A DNA stretch of 64,000 nucleotides from Mycobacterium parascrofulaceum ATCC BAA-614. GTDB lineage: Bacteria > Actinomycetota > Actinomycetes > Mycobacteriales > Mycobacteriaceae. Location of the stretch: NCBI RefSeq assembly GCF_000164135.1, contig NZ_GG770553.1:1777530-1841529 (forward strand). The letters run 5' to 3'. Shown here piece after piece: positions 35,349 to 43,654 of this stretch (its first letter is position 1; every line of letters starts with the position of its first letter). Position numbers and translations under genes: made by a program. The notes beneath the pieces are model-generated. The model made no database searches, was not told the DNA's origin, and saw only the letters and a program-made list of their open reading frames with translations.

Positions 35349-37520
35349 TTAGAGGCGATACCTGATCAGCCGGGAACTGTTGGCCACCACCGCCACCGAC
35401 GAGGCGTTGTGCAGGATCGCGGCCAGCACCGGGGACAGCGCCCCGCCCGCGCCGATGATCAGCCCGGCGGCGTTCACCGCGATGGACATGCCGTAGTTCT
35501 CCCGGATGACGTCGACGGCCCGGGCACCCAGGTCCCGCACGTCGAGCAGGCGGTGCAGGTCGTCGTTGGCCAGCGCCACGTCCGCGGTCTCGACCGCGAC
35601 GTCGGTTCCGGCCAGGCCCATGGCGATCCCGATGTCGGCCGCCGCCAGCGCGGGGGCGTCGTTGACGCCGTCGCCGACCATGCCGACCACGTAGCCCTCG
35701 TCCTGCAGGCCGCGCACCACCTCGAGCTTGTCCTCGGGCATCACCTCGGCGCGCCACTCGTCGATCCCCAGCTCATCGGCGACCACCTGCGCGATGTCCG
35801 GGTGGTCGCCGGTCAGCATCACGATCCGGCGAATGCCGTTGTCCCGCAACTGCTTGAGCACCTCGACCGCCTCGGTCCGCACCTCGTCGCGCAGGCTGAT
35901 CAGCCCCACCAGCTTGCCGTCGACCGCCAGCAACAGCGGGGTCTCGGCCTGGCGCCGCAGCCGGTCCACCCACTCCGACGCCTTCTTGGACACCCGCACG
36001 TTTTCGGCCCGCAGCAGCCCGGGGCTGCCCAGCAGCAGGGTGCGGCCGTCGGCCCAGGTGCGCATGCCCAAACCCACCAGCACCTCGCACTCCTCGTGCG
36101 GCGGGATGGTGATGTGGCGCTCCTCGGTCGAGCGGATCACCGCCTCGGCCAGCGGATGCCGGGAGTGGATCTCCGAGCTGGCCGCGTACGCCAGCACCTG
36201 CTCGGGCTCCCAATCCTTGTGCAGCGCAATGATATTGGTGACCACCGGGCGGCCGACGGTCAACGTTCCCGTCTTGTCGAACACGATCGCGTCCACCCGG
36301 CCGGCCTGTTCGAGGTGCGAGCCGCCCTTGATCAGGATGCCGCGGCGCGCCCCGTTGCCGATCGCGGCGCTGATCGCGGTCGGGGTGGACAGGCCCACCG
36401 CGCAGGGGCAGGCGATCAGCAGCATGGTCATCGCGCGGCGCACGTCGCCGGTGACCGCCAGGGTGAGGGCCGAGACGATGAATGAGGTGGGGACGAAGCG
36501 CCGGGAGAAGTTCTCGCCGACGGTCTGGATCGGCGCCCGGTCGTGTTGGGCCTCCTCGACGCGGCTGATGATGCGCCCGATCGCGGTCTGGTTGCCGACC
36601 GCCTCGGCGCGCACCACCAGGCGCCCGCGCACCACGACCGAGCCGGCGTGCACGTGCGCGCCGACGACGACGGAAACCGGCAGGTTCTCGCCGGTGATCG
36701 CGGACTGGTTGACGATGGCCTCGCCGTCGACCACCTCGCCGTCCACCGGGATGGCGACGTGGTCGTGAATGATCACCTCGTCGCCGATCTGCAGGCTGTC
36801 GGTGGGCACCTGGACCTCGGCCCCGTCGGCCAGGCGGATCCACGCCGTGTCCTGGCTGCCGCGCAGCAGCTCGGAGATGGCCCGCCGGGTGCGGCGCAGG
36901 GTCAGGTCCTGCAAATATTCGCCGATGTTGAGCAGCCACAGCACCGTCAGCGCCACCACGTTCTCGCGCAGCACCAGGCTCGCCACCGTCGCCGCCGACA
37001 CCAGGGCGTCGGTGCCGGCCTTCCCGGAGCGCAGCGAGCGCAGCGCGCCGCGCAGGAAGGGGTAGCCGGTGAAGATCGCCACGCCGCCCGCCACCAGCTG
37101 GCCGCTCGGCCCGAGCAGCGGCGGCCGCGCGAACACGTAGCGGCGCACGCCCAGCAGGGCCAGCGCGGCCCCGCCGATGACCATCCGCAACACGTCGGTG
37201 TTGCGGATCTCCGACGAATGCGGCGCGCGGGCCGGGATCAGCTCGGCGGCGACGTGTGCGGCGGAGCTGATCGCGCCCAGCACCGCGGAGCGATCGCAGC
37301 GCCGCGGCGAATACCAGACGACCACCGATCCGGTGCGCGGGTAGGCGTGCACCACGCGCACGCCCTCCTGCTGGGCGACGGCCTCCTCGACCGCCACGGC
37401 GCGCCGGGAGTCGCCGCGCACCCAGCTCGCGGCGACCCGCATGCGGCCGGCGGCGTCCGAGATGATGGCCAGGGTGGGGTCGTCGGTGGTTGCGCTGTCT
37501 TTGGTGATCGCGAGGGTCAT
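35349..37520 (-). CDS. ctpC: CtpC, P1B-type metal-efflux ATPase
   Basis: A 723-residue P1B ATPase matching Mtb CtpC (Rv3270, 718). The membrane metal site is CPC (371-373), within LLIACPCAVGLSTPTA. The phosphorylation site is DKTGTLT (Asp415), followed by TGDHPD and GDGVNDAPALAAADIG. The N-terminus carries a degenerate metal-binding-like domain without a CxxC. CtpC exports zinc in Mtb and was also reported to act on manganese. It lies just downstream of the pacL1-like gene (9 nt), whose product stabilises CtpC in the Mtb zinc-resistance system. ATG 37518-37520. Confidence 0.96.
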   Translation of the reverse strand: MTLAITKDSATTDDPTLAIISDAAGRMRVAASWVRGDSRRAVAVEEAVAQQEGVRVVHAYPRTGSVVVWYSPRRCDRSAVLGAISSAAHVAAELIPARAPHSSEIRNTDVLRMVIGGAALALLGVRRYVFARPPLLGPSGQLVAGGVAIFTGYPFLRGALRSLRSGKAGTDALVSAATVASLVLRENVVALTVLWLLNIGEYLQDLTLRRTRRAISELLRGSQDTAWIRLADGAEVQVPTDSLQIGDEVIIHDHVAIPVDGEVVDGEAIVNQSAITGENLPVSVVVGAHVHAGSVVVRGRLVVRAEAVGNQTAIGRIISRVEEAQHDRAPIQTVGENFSRRFVPTSFIVSALTLAVTGDVRRAMTMLLIACPCAVGLSTPTAISAAIGNGARRGILIKGGSHLEQAGRVDAIVFDKTGTLTVGRPVVTNIIALHKDWEPEQVLAYAASSEIHSRHPLAEAVIRSTEERHITIPPHEECEVLVGLGMRTWADGRTLLLGSPGLLRAENVRVSKKASEWVDRLRRQAETPLLLAVDGKLVGLISLRDEVRTEAVEVLKQLRDNGIRRIVMLTGDHPDIAQVVADELGIDEWRAEVMPEDKLEVVRGLQDEGYVVGMVGDGVNDAPALAAADIGIAMGLAGTDVAVETADVALANDDLHRLLDVRDLGARAVDVIRENYGMSIAVNAAGLIIGAGGALSPVLAAILHNASSVAVVANSSRLIRYRL

Positions 37521-37529
37521 GCCGACGGA

Positions 37530-37811
37530 TCAGTGCTCGTGGTCGTGGCCGTTACCGACGGCGGGCGTGGGCGCCTCCTCGCCGACGCGCTCGCGGGCTT
37601 CGGCCATCACGTCGGAGATCTTCAGGCGCGCCGACTCGGCGGCCTCCTCGGCCTTGCGGGTCCCGCGCAACCCCAGTTCGGCCGCCGACACCGCGGTCTC
37701 GTGCAGCGGGGCCTTGGCCACGGCCTTGCGCACCAGGTCGTACGCGGCCGCACCCGCGACTCCGGTGGCCAGCCAGGCCGCCGCCTTCCCGAATGCTCCG
37801 TGCGCTATCAC
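37530..37811 (-). CDS. pacL1: PacL1-like P-ATPase-associated chaperone (Rv3269)
   Basis: A 93-residue protein, the length of Mtb Rv3269/PacL1. One membrane helix (AAAWLATGVAGAAAYDLV, about 10-27) precedes a conserved DUF1490 helix ELGLRGTRKAEEAAESARLKISDVMAEARERVGEE. The C-terminus is GNGHDHEH. In Mtb, PacL1 forms membrane platforms with CtpC and binds zinc through a C-terminal Asp/His tail. Here the acid-His tail is kept in modified form, so metal binding is plausible. The GTG (37809-37811) follows GGAGGG, a strong ribosome site; the longer upstream start lacks one. It forms an operon with ctpC. Confidence 0.92.
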   Translation of the reverse strand: MIAHGAFGKAAAWLATGVAGAAAYDLVRKAVAKAPLHETAVSAAELGLRGTRKAEEAAESARLKISDVMAEARERVGEEAPTPAVGNGHDHEH

Positions 37812-37916
37812 AAATCCCTCCTCGGACACGTATGGGCAAGTTCTGCCGACGTTAACATTGAAATATAGCGATATCAATATGAATCGCCCCGCGGCGTGGT
37901 CCGGGCCGGCGGGGGC

Positions 37917-38633
37917 CTACAGCGCCCGGGTGACCTTTTCGGTCTCGATCCTGCGCTGCTGCGCCGCCGGGTCGGGATTGGCCACCTGCACCAGCGACCC
38001 GCCGACGGCCAGGATCGCGAGCAGGCCGTCCACCAAGTCGTCGGGCCCGGACCACGCCGCGGTGGAAAGCACCCGGTCGGCGGCAGTCAATCCCCTTGCG
38101 GCGGCTGAACTCTGACAATCGGCCAGGACCTCGTCGACCGATCGCCCGGCGAGCGCCGGGCCGGGACGGCGCTCGGCCACGATCTGGTCGCCGTGCACGC
38201 GCACCGCCGTGGCGTAGTCGGTCACACCGATCGGCAGGTCGGGAACCGGGCGCCCGAACGGGTCCAGCGACAACACCGCGACCTCCCCGGCCCCGGTCGC
38301 CTCCGCCTCGTCCAGCCGGTCGGCGGTGCACAGCGCCACGTCCGTTCCGCCCGGTTCGAGCACCGCCTCGGCGCCGATCCACCACACCCCGAACAACGCG
38401 GCCGCCGTCTGCCAGTGCGCCGGCAGCAGGATGGCCACCCGGCTGCCCGGCCCGGCGCCCAGCTCGTCGCGTAAAAGGTTGCCCGTCTTGGCCGCCCAGT
38501 TGGCCAGCGTCGCCGCGGACAGCTCGATGCGCTCGCCGGTCGCGTCGTCGTAGTAGGTGATGCGCGGGCCGACGGGGTCGGCCCGCAGCAGCGGATCCAG
38601 GATGGCGCCCGACAGCGTGCTCAGTTGATGCAC
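37917..38633 (-). CDS. TIGR03089-family protein (Rv3268-like)
   Basis: A 238-residue protein resembling the N-terminal part of AMP-binding acyl-CoA synthetases: TYYDDATGERIELSAATLANWAAKTGNLL, then GSRVAILLPAHWQTAAALFGVWWIGA. The C-terminal catalytic half with the ATP P-loop and the lysine domain is missing, so it is unlikely to be an active ligase. It matches a conserved actinobacterial family always found beside LytR-CpsA-Psr genes, as here and in Mtb (Rv3268). The GTG start overlaps the end of lcp1 by 13 nt, so translation is probably coupled. Function unknown. Confidence 0.9.
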   Translation of the reverse strand: MHQLSTLSGAILDPLLRADPVGPRITYYDDATGERIELSAATLANWAAKTGNLLRDELGAGPGSRVAILLPAHWQTAAALFGVWWIGAEAVLEPGGTDVALCTADRLDEAEATGAGEVAVLSLDPFGRPVPDLPIGVTDYATAVRVHGDQIVAERRPGPALAGRSVDEVLADCQSSAAARGLTAADRVLSTAAWSGPDDLVDGLLAILAVGGSLVQVANPDPAAQQRRIETEKVTRAL

Positions 38634-40093
38634 TCCGGCTTGTCGGAACCGGCGGTCAGGATCGGTGAGGGCGCGGGGACGTTCGGGTCGGCCGCCACCG
38701 CGCCGACGTTGGACACCCGGGCCGGCATCACCGTCCCGGTGCCGGAAAGCCCCGAGCCGGGGCCGCTGTAGTCGTTGGCCAGCACCACCTTGACCGAGCC
38801 GGCCGCGACCGACGGATCGGCGACCACCGGCAGTCCGCCCAGCTCCTTGGACACCTCCTGGGCGCCCAGGTCGTCGGTCTTGGCGGCCCGCACCTGGCTG
38901 CCCTTGACGTGGCCGCCGTCGTTGTTGCCGACCGTGCCGGCGCCGAATCCCTTGGCCGTCAACACCTGCGAGACCGCCGACGCCAGCCCGTTGATGTCGG
39001 TGTCGTTGACCACGCTGGCGGTGGTCTTCGCCGGGGTGTAGGCGACCTCCTCGGTCTTGCCCTGCTCCTGCTCGTGCAGCAGCCCGCTGACCCAGTCGGC
39101 GACCTGGCGCGGGTCCACCCGCACCACGCTCTGCATGCCGTCGTCACTCCAGCCGGCCCCGTCCAGCACCGGGATGGTGGCGAACGCGACGTTGCCGCCG
39201 GCCAGCTTCTGCATCTGCTGGACGAAATCCATGACGTCCCAACCCGAGGAGATCACCACCGAGCGCTGCACGGCCGCCTCGAGCCGCTTGAGCGTGGTGG
39301 GGCTGGACAGCGTCTTGCCGGAGATGACCCGGTGGGCCAGCGAGGCCATCACCACCTGCTGGCGCACCACGCGGTCCAGATCGCCGCGCGGCAGCTCGTG
39401 GCGCTGCCGGACGAAGCTGAGCGCCTCCGGGCCGTCGAGGCGCTGCGGGCCGGCCGGGAAGTCGGCGCCCGAAAGCGGTTCGAACACCGGCTCTTTGAGG
39501 CAGACGTCCACGCCGCCCAGCGCGTCGGTGATCAACGAGAACCCGAGCAGGCCGATCTCGGCGTAGTGGTCGACGGTGACGCCGGTCAGGTCGGCGACGG
39601 TCTTGATCAGCGCCTCGCGCCCGGCCTCGGTGCCCTGCGCCGCGGCGTCCTCGGCCGAGTCGCCGGCCTTGACCAGGTTGACGCGCTTGGCCTCGCGCGT
39701 CTGGCCGTAGACGCCGTTGATCTTCGTCTTGCCCAGCCCGGGGGCCGCGACGTAGGAGTCGCGGGGGATCGAGATGGCGGTCGCGGACTTCCCGTTGTTG
39801 GGGATGCGGATCAGGATGATCGTGTCGGTGTTGGTCGCCTCCTCGTCGCCGGCCCGCAGGGTGGCCAGTTCCTCTTGGGACAGCGGGTTGCCGTGGGCGT
39901 CGGTGCGGCTGTCCATGCCGACCAGCAGGATGTCGATCGCGCCGTCGTCGCCGCCCTTGCCGAGTGAGGGTGCGGACATGTGAAAGATGCCGTCCTCGAA
40001 GGAGCGGACGTTGCTCCACGCCAGCCCGGTGCCGAGGACGACCGCGAGCGCGAGCGCAGTGGCAATCACACGAATCACACGTTGCACAGGCAT
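38621..40093 (-). CDS. lcp1: Lcp1, LytR-CpsA-Psr family arabinogalactan ligase
   Basis: A 490-residue membrane-anchored LCP protein (Mtb Rv3267, 498). An N-terminal helix (about 6-26) anchors it. The LCP domain follows with GAIDILLVGMDSRTD, NTDTIILIRI, ATAISIPRDSYV (catalytic-site Arg and Asp) and FVRQRHELPRGDLDRVVRQQ. A C-terminal LytR_C domain contains NDTDINGLASAVSQVLTAKGF. LCP enzymes join arabinogalactan to peptidoglycan using the lipid-linked precursor. The neighbours rmlD and wbbL make the rhamnose linker for the same bond. A TAACCT box lies 6 nt before the ATG. Confidence 0.95.
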   Translation of the reverse strand: MPVQRVIRVIATALALAVVLGTGLAWSNVRSFEDGIFHMSAPSLGKGGDDGAIDILLVGMDSRTDAHGNPLSQEELATLRAGDEEATNTDTIILIRIPNNGKSATAISIPRDSYVAAPGLGKTKINGVYGQTREAKRVNLVKAGDSAEDAAAQGTEAGREALIKTVADLTGVTVDHYAEIGLLGFSLITDALGGVDVCLKEPVFEPLSGADFPAGPQRLDGPEALSFVRQRHELPRGDLDRVVRQQVVMASLAHRVISGKTLSSPTTLKRLEAAVQRSVVISSGWDVMDFVQQMQKLAGGNVAFATIPVLDGAGWSDDGMQSVVRVDPRQVADWVSGLLHEQEQGKTEEVAYTPAKTTASVVNDTDINGLASAVSQVLTAKGFGAGTVGNNDGGHVKGSQVRAAKTDDLGAQEVSKELGGLPVVADPSVAAGSVKVVLANDYSGPGSGLSGTGTVMPARVSNVGAVAADPNVPAPSPILTAGSDKPECIN

Positions 40094-40099
40094 CCCACT

Positions 40100-40105
40100 A
40101 GGTTA
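40100..40105 (-). promoter_or_regulatory. Predicted -10 box, lcp1 (leaderless)
   Basis: TAACCT on the minus strand, 6 nt before the lcp1 ATG at 40093, in the 98-bp gap shared with the divergent rmlD. Confidence 0.55.
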
Positions 40106-40191
40106 CTTGCGACACAGGCGCTTCGCGGGTAGCGCACCCCCGCGCGCCCCGGGCGTCACCCGCGCTGTCCCCCGCATGCCAGACTCGAACC

Positions 40192-41082
40192 ATGTCGAGC
40201 AGGATCGTGATCGCCGGCGGCGGCGGGCAGCTGGGCGGCTTTTTGCGCTCGCTGGCGGCCAGTCAGGGCCGCGACGTGCTGGCGCTGACGTCGTCGGAGT
40301 GGGACATCACCGACCCCGCCGCCGCCGAGCGGATCGTCGAGCCCGGCGACGTGGTGATCAACTGCGCGGCATACACGAACGTCGACGGCGCCGAGAGCGA
40401 CGAGGCCGGCGCCTACGCCGTCAACGCCACCGGCCCGGGGAACATCGCCAAGGCCTGCGCGCGCGCCGGCGCCCGGTTCATCCACGTCTCCACCGACTAC
40501 GTCTTCGGCGGCGACCACGCGGGCGGCGCGCGCCCCCACGAGCCCAGCGATCCGACCGCCCCGGCCGGCGTGTACGGCCGCAGCAAGCTCGCGGGGGAGC
40601 AGGCCGTGCTGACGGCGCTGCCCGGGGCGGTCGTGGTGCGGACCGCCTGGGTGTACACCGGCGGCGACGGCAAGGACTTCGTCGCCGTGATGCGCCGGCT
40701 GGCCGCGGGGGACGGCCCGGTGAAGGTGGTCGCCGACCAGGTGGGTTCGCCGACCTACGTGGGCGACCTGGCCGAGGCGCTGCTGCAGATCGTCGACGAC
40801 GACGTGCCGGGCCCCATCCTGCACGCCGCCAACGAGGGCGCGGTGTCGCGTTTCGAACAGACCCGGGCGATCTTCGCCGAATGCGGCGCGGACCCGGAGC
40901 GGGTGCTGCCGGTCAGCACCGCGGAATTCCCCCGCCCCGCACCGCGCCCGGCGTACTCGGCGCTGTCGGGCCGCGAATCCGCCGCGGCCGGGCTGCGGCC
41001 GCTAAGGCCCTGGCGCGCTGCGCTTGTCGCGGCGCTGGCCGCATCCGCCGGTGCTCGACCGTTACCCTCTACGCGTGACTGA
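40192..41082 (+). CDS. rmlD: RmlD, dTDP-4-dehydrorhamnose reductase
   Basis: A 296-residue short-chain reductase that makes dTDP-L-rhamnose with NADPH, the last step of the Rml pathway. It has the nucleotide-binding loop IVIAGGGGQLGGFL, INCAAYTNVDGAES, HVSTDYVF and the active-site pair YxxxK in YGRSKLAGE (Tyr128, Lys132). Rhamnose is the linker sugar between peptidoglycan and arabinogalactan. Its stop overlaps the wbbL start by 8 nt. The C-terminal 30 residues (ALVAALAASAGARP) are alanine-rich and less conserved. Confidence 0.96.
   Translation: MSSRIVIAGGGGQLGGFLRSLAASQGRDVLALTSSEWDITDPAAAERIVEPGDVVINCAAYTNVDGAESDEAGAYAVNATGPGNIAKACARAGARFIHVSTDYVFGGDHAGGARPHEPSDPTAPAGVYGRSKLAGEQAVLTALPGAVVVRTAWVYTGGDGKDFVAVMRRLAAGDGPVKVVADQVGSPTYVGDLAEALLQIVDDDVPGPILHAANEGAVSRFEQTRAIFAECGADPERVLPVSTAEFPRPAPRPAYSALSGRESAAAGLRPLRPWRAALVAALAASAGARPLPSTRD
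41063..41068 (+). promoter_or_regulatory. Predicted -10 box for wbbL inside rmlD
   Basis: TACCCT lies 6 nt before the wbbL GTG at 41075, within the last codons of rmlD. It may give wbbL an extra leaderless transcript. Confidence 0.4.
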
Positions 41083-41962
41083 CGTCCTGCCGGTCGTGAC
41101 GGTGACCTACTCACCGGGCCCACACCTCGAGCGGTTCCTGGCCTCGCTCTCGCTGGCCACCGAGCGCCCGGTCTGCGTGCTGATGGCCGACAACGGCTCC
41201 ACCGACGGCACCCCGGAGGCCGCCGTCGAGCGCTACCCGAACGTGCGGTTGTTCCACACCGGGGCCAACCTCGGGTACGGCACCGCGGTCAACCGCGCCG
41301 TCGCGCGGCTGGACGACGACGACGATTGGGTGATCGTCGCGAACCCGGACGTGCAGTGGGGGCCGGGCAGCATCGACGCGCTGCTGGACGCCGCCGCCCG
41401 CTGGCCGCGGGCCGGCGCCCTGGGCCCGCTCATCCGCGACCCCGACGGCTCGGTGTACCCGTCGGCGCGCCACCTGCCCAGCCTCGTCCGGGGCGGCATG
41501 CACGCGGTGGTCGGCCCGGTCTGGAAGCGCAACCCGTGGACGGCGGCCTACCGCCAGGAGCGGCTGGAGCCGACCGAACGGCCCGTGGGCTGGCTGTCGG
41601 GATCGTGCCTGCTGGTCCGCCGGTCCGCCTTCGCCCAGGTCGGCGGGTTCGACGAGCGCTACTTCATGTATATGGAGGACGTCGACCTCGGGGACCGCCT
41701 GGGCCGCGCCGGCTGGCTGAGCGTCTACGTGCCGTCGGCCGAGGTGCTGCACCACAAGGGCCACTCCACCGGGGACGACCCGGCCAGCCACCTGGCGGCC
41801 CACCACCGGAGCACCTACCTGTTCCTGGCCGACCGGCATTCGGGCTGGTGGCGGGCGCCGCTGCGCTGGATGCTGCGGGCCTCGCTGGCGCTGCGTTCCC
41901 GCCTGATGGTGCGCGGCGCGCTGCGCAGTCGGAGACGCAAACTGGCGGAAGGGCGGCGCTGA
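41075..41962 (+). CDS. wbbL: WbbL, rhamnosyltransferase of the cell-wall linker
   Basis: A 295-residue GT2-family enzyme matching Mtb WbbL1 (Rv3265c). It adds L-rhamnose from dTDP-rhamnose to decaprenyl-diphospho-GlcNAc, the start of the arabinogalactan linker. It has VVTVTYSPGPHLERFLASL, ADNGSTDGTPEA, the acid motif VIVANPDVQWGPG and the acceptor-side GWLSGSCLLVRRSAFAQVGGFDERYFMYMEDVDLGDRL. Basic C-terminal residues probably hold it at the membrane. GTG 41075 matches the family; the start at 41024 is unlikely. It continues directly into the mannose pyrophosphorylase gene (1-nt gap). Confidence 0.95.
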   Translation: MTDVLPVVTVTYSPGPHLERFLASLSLATERPVCVLMADNGSTDGTPEAAVERYPNVRLFHTGANLGYGTAVNRAVARLDDDDDWVIVANPDVQWGPGSIDALLDAAARWPRAGALGPLIRDPDGSVYPSARHLPSLVRGGMHAVVGPVWKRNPWTAAYRQERLEPTERPVGWLSGSCLLVRRSAFAQVGGFDERYFMYMEDVDLGDRLGRAGWLSVYVPSAEVLHHKGHSTGDDPASHLAAHHRSTYLFLADRHSGWWRAPLRWMLRASLALRSRLMVRGALRSRRRKLAEGRR

Positions 41963-41963
41963 A

Positions 41964-43043
41964 ATGGCTAACCCGCAGGTCGATGCCGTGGTTCTGGTCG
42001 GCGGCAAGGGCACCCGGCTGCGGCCGCTGACGCTGTCGGCGCCCAAGCCCATGCTGCCCACCGCCGGGCTGCCGTTCCTGACCCACCTGCTCTCGCGGAT
42101 CGCCGCGGCGGGCATCGAGCACGTCGTCCTGAGCACCTCGTACCAGGCCCAGGTGTTCGAGGCCGAGTTCGGCGACGGGTCGAAGCTGGGCCTGCAGATC
42201 GACTACGTGACCGAGGAGCGCCCGTTGGGCACCGGCGGCGGCATCGCCAACGTCGCCGGCCAGCTGCGTCACGACACCGTGATGGTGTTCAACGGCGACG
42301 TGCTCTCGGGCGCCGACCTGGGCCAGATGATCGACTTCCACCGCGCCCAGCAGTCCGACGTCACCCTGCACCTGGTGCGGGTGAGCGACCCGCGCGCGTT
42401 CGGCTGCGTCACCACCGACGAGGACGGTCGGGTCACCGCCTTCCTGGAGAAGACGCAGGACCCGCCGACCGACCAGATCAACGCCGGCACCTACATCTTC
42501 AGGCGCGCCATCATCGACCGGATCCCCCGCGGCCGCGAGGTGTCGGTGGAGCGTGAGGTGTTCCCGGCCCTGCTCTCCGACCCCGACGTCAAGGTGTGCG
42601 GCTATGTCGACGCCACCTATTGGCGGGACATGGGCACCCCCGAGGACTTCGTGCGGGGGTCGGCGGACCTGGTGCGCGGGATCGCGCCGTCGCCGGCGCT
42701 GCACGGCCACCGCGGCGAGCAACTGGTGCACGACGGCGCGGCGGTGTCCCCGGGCGCGGTGCTGATCGGCGGCACGGTCGTGGGGCGCGGCGCCGAGATC
42801 GGGCCGGGGGTGCGGCTGGACGGCGCGGTGATCTTCGACGGCGTCAAGGTCGAGGCCGGCAGCGTGATCGAGCGCTCCATCATCGGCTTCGGCGCGCGTA
42901 TCGGCCCGCGGGCGCTGATCCGCGACGGCGTGATCGGCGACGGCGCCGACATCGGCGCGCGCTGCGAGCTGCTGCGCGGCGCGCGGGTGTGGCCCGGCGT
43001 GTCGATCCCCGACGGCGGCATCCGGTACTCCAGCGACGTCTGA
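41964..43043 (+). CDS. manC: GDP-mannose pyrophosphorylase (mannose-1-phosphate guanylyltransferase)
   Basis: A 359-residue nucleotidyltransferase, the length of Mtb Rv3264c (variously named manB, manC or rmlA2). The N-terminal half has GGKGTRLRPLTLSAPKPMLP (13-32) for nucleotide binding, VMVFNGDVLSG for the metal-binding Asp, and the GTYIFRR segment. The C-terminal third (about 255-355) is a left-handed beta-helix of hexapeptide repeats. It makes GDP-mannose for lipomannan and mannosylated proteins, using mannose-1-phosphate from ManB (49489). ATG 41964 follows a purine-rich site in the end of wbbL. A long inverted repeat just after the stop may terminate transcription. Confidence 0.93.
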   Translation: MANPQVDAVVLVGGKGTRLRPLTLSAPKPMLPTAGLPFLTHLLSRIAAAGIEHVVLSTSYQAQVFEAEFGDGSKLGLQIDYVTEERPLGTGGGIANVAGQLRHDTVMVFNGDVLSGADLGQMIDFHRAQQSDVTLHLVRVSDPRAFGCVTTDEDGRVTAFLEKTQDPPTDQINAGTYIFRRAIIDRIPRGREVSVEREVFPALLSDPDVKVCGYVDATYWRDMGTPEDFVRGSADLVRGIAPSPALHGHRGEQLVHDGAAVSPGAVLIGGTVVGRGAEIGPGVRLDGAVIFDGVKVEAGSVIERSIIGFGARIGPRALIRDGVIGDGADIGARCELLRGARVWPGVSIPDGGIRYSSDV

Positions 43044-43054
43044 GCCTCCTCGCG

Positions 43055-43112
43055 CCGAGCGTCACGCCAGCGTGGCGCCCGCCGCCGGCGGCCACGCTAG
43101 CGTGACGCTCGG
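43055..43112. repeat. 21-bp inverted repeat with CACGC-YR-GCGTG cores between convergent genes
   Basis: Arms 43055-43075 and 43092-43112 are reverse complements with one mismatch (20 of 21) around a 16-nt GC loop. Each arm contains the palindromic core CACGC[CT]AGCGTG. The element sits between the ends of the converging manC and Nudix genes and covers the Nudix stop codon, so it could work as a two-way terminator. The same core occurs twice at 60442-60486, so it is a dispersed short repeat. Confidence 0.85.
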
Positions 43113-43654
43113 GGCCTGGCGGTGCCGACGGCTCGCAACACCAGATACGCCAACGCGTGGTCGGTGCCGTCGGGCAGCGCGTCGGCGGGCCACCACCGCA
43201 GGTCGTCGGACTCGTCGCTGATCGCGATCTGCGCGCCGGCGGGCGCGCGCGCCACGAACTGCAGATCCAGGTGCCGGGTGGGCACGCCCAACGAGCAGGT
43301 GACCGGATGCACGTGCACCGCCGCCAATTCCGGTTCGAGGCGCAAACCGGCGACGCCGGACTCCTCGGTGGCCTCGCGCAGCGCGGCGGCGGCGACGTCG
43401 GGGTCGTCGTCGTCGCAGTGGCCGCCCAGTTGCACCCAGCGGCCCACACGCGGATGCAGGGTCAGCAGGACGCGCGAGCCGGTGTGGTCGAGCACCAGCG
43501 CCGAGGCGGTGACGTGGCCCGGCACGCAGTCGCGGCGACAGGCGTCGGGGCGGGCGTGCACGAACGCGAGCACGGCGTGCCGCAGGGAATCCTGCGCCGG
43601 GTCGGGGGCCCGCCAGCCGGACAGCAGCGCGATCGCCGACTCCCGCACGCTCAT
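43097..43654 (-). CDS. Nudix hydrolase
   Basis: A 185-residue Nudix protein. The Nudix helix reads GGHCDDDDPDVAAAALREATEESGV (about 85-109), with the catalytic REATEESG core; one extra residue and Asp/Pro at a normally acidic place make the first half slightly unusual. It follows a strand-rich region ASALVLDHTGSRVLLTLHPRVGRWVQ. Nudix enzymes cut nucleoside diphosphates linked to another group; the substrate is not readable. The ATG overlaps the mamA stop by four bases (ATGA), so it is the last gene of the fbiA-fbiB-mamA unit. I do not recall it in the Mtb locus. Its stop lies inside the inverted repeat. Confidence 0.85.
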   Translation of the reverse strand: MSVRESAIALLSGWRAPDPAQDSLRHAVLAFVHARPDACRRDCVPGHVTASALVLDHTGSRVLLTLHPRVGRWVQLGGHCDDDDPDVAAAALREATEESGVAGLRLEPELAAVHVHPVTCSLGVPTRHLDLQFVARAPAGAQIAISDESDDLRWWPADALPDGTDHALAYLVLRAVGTARPRASR

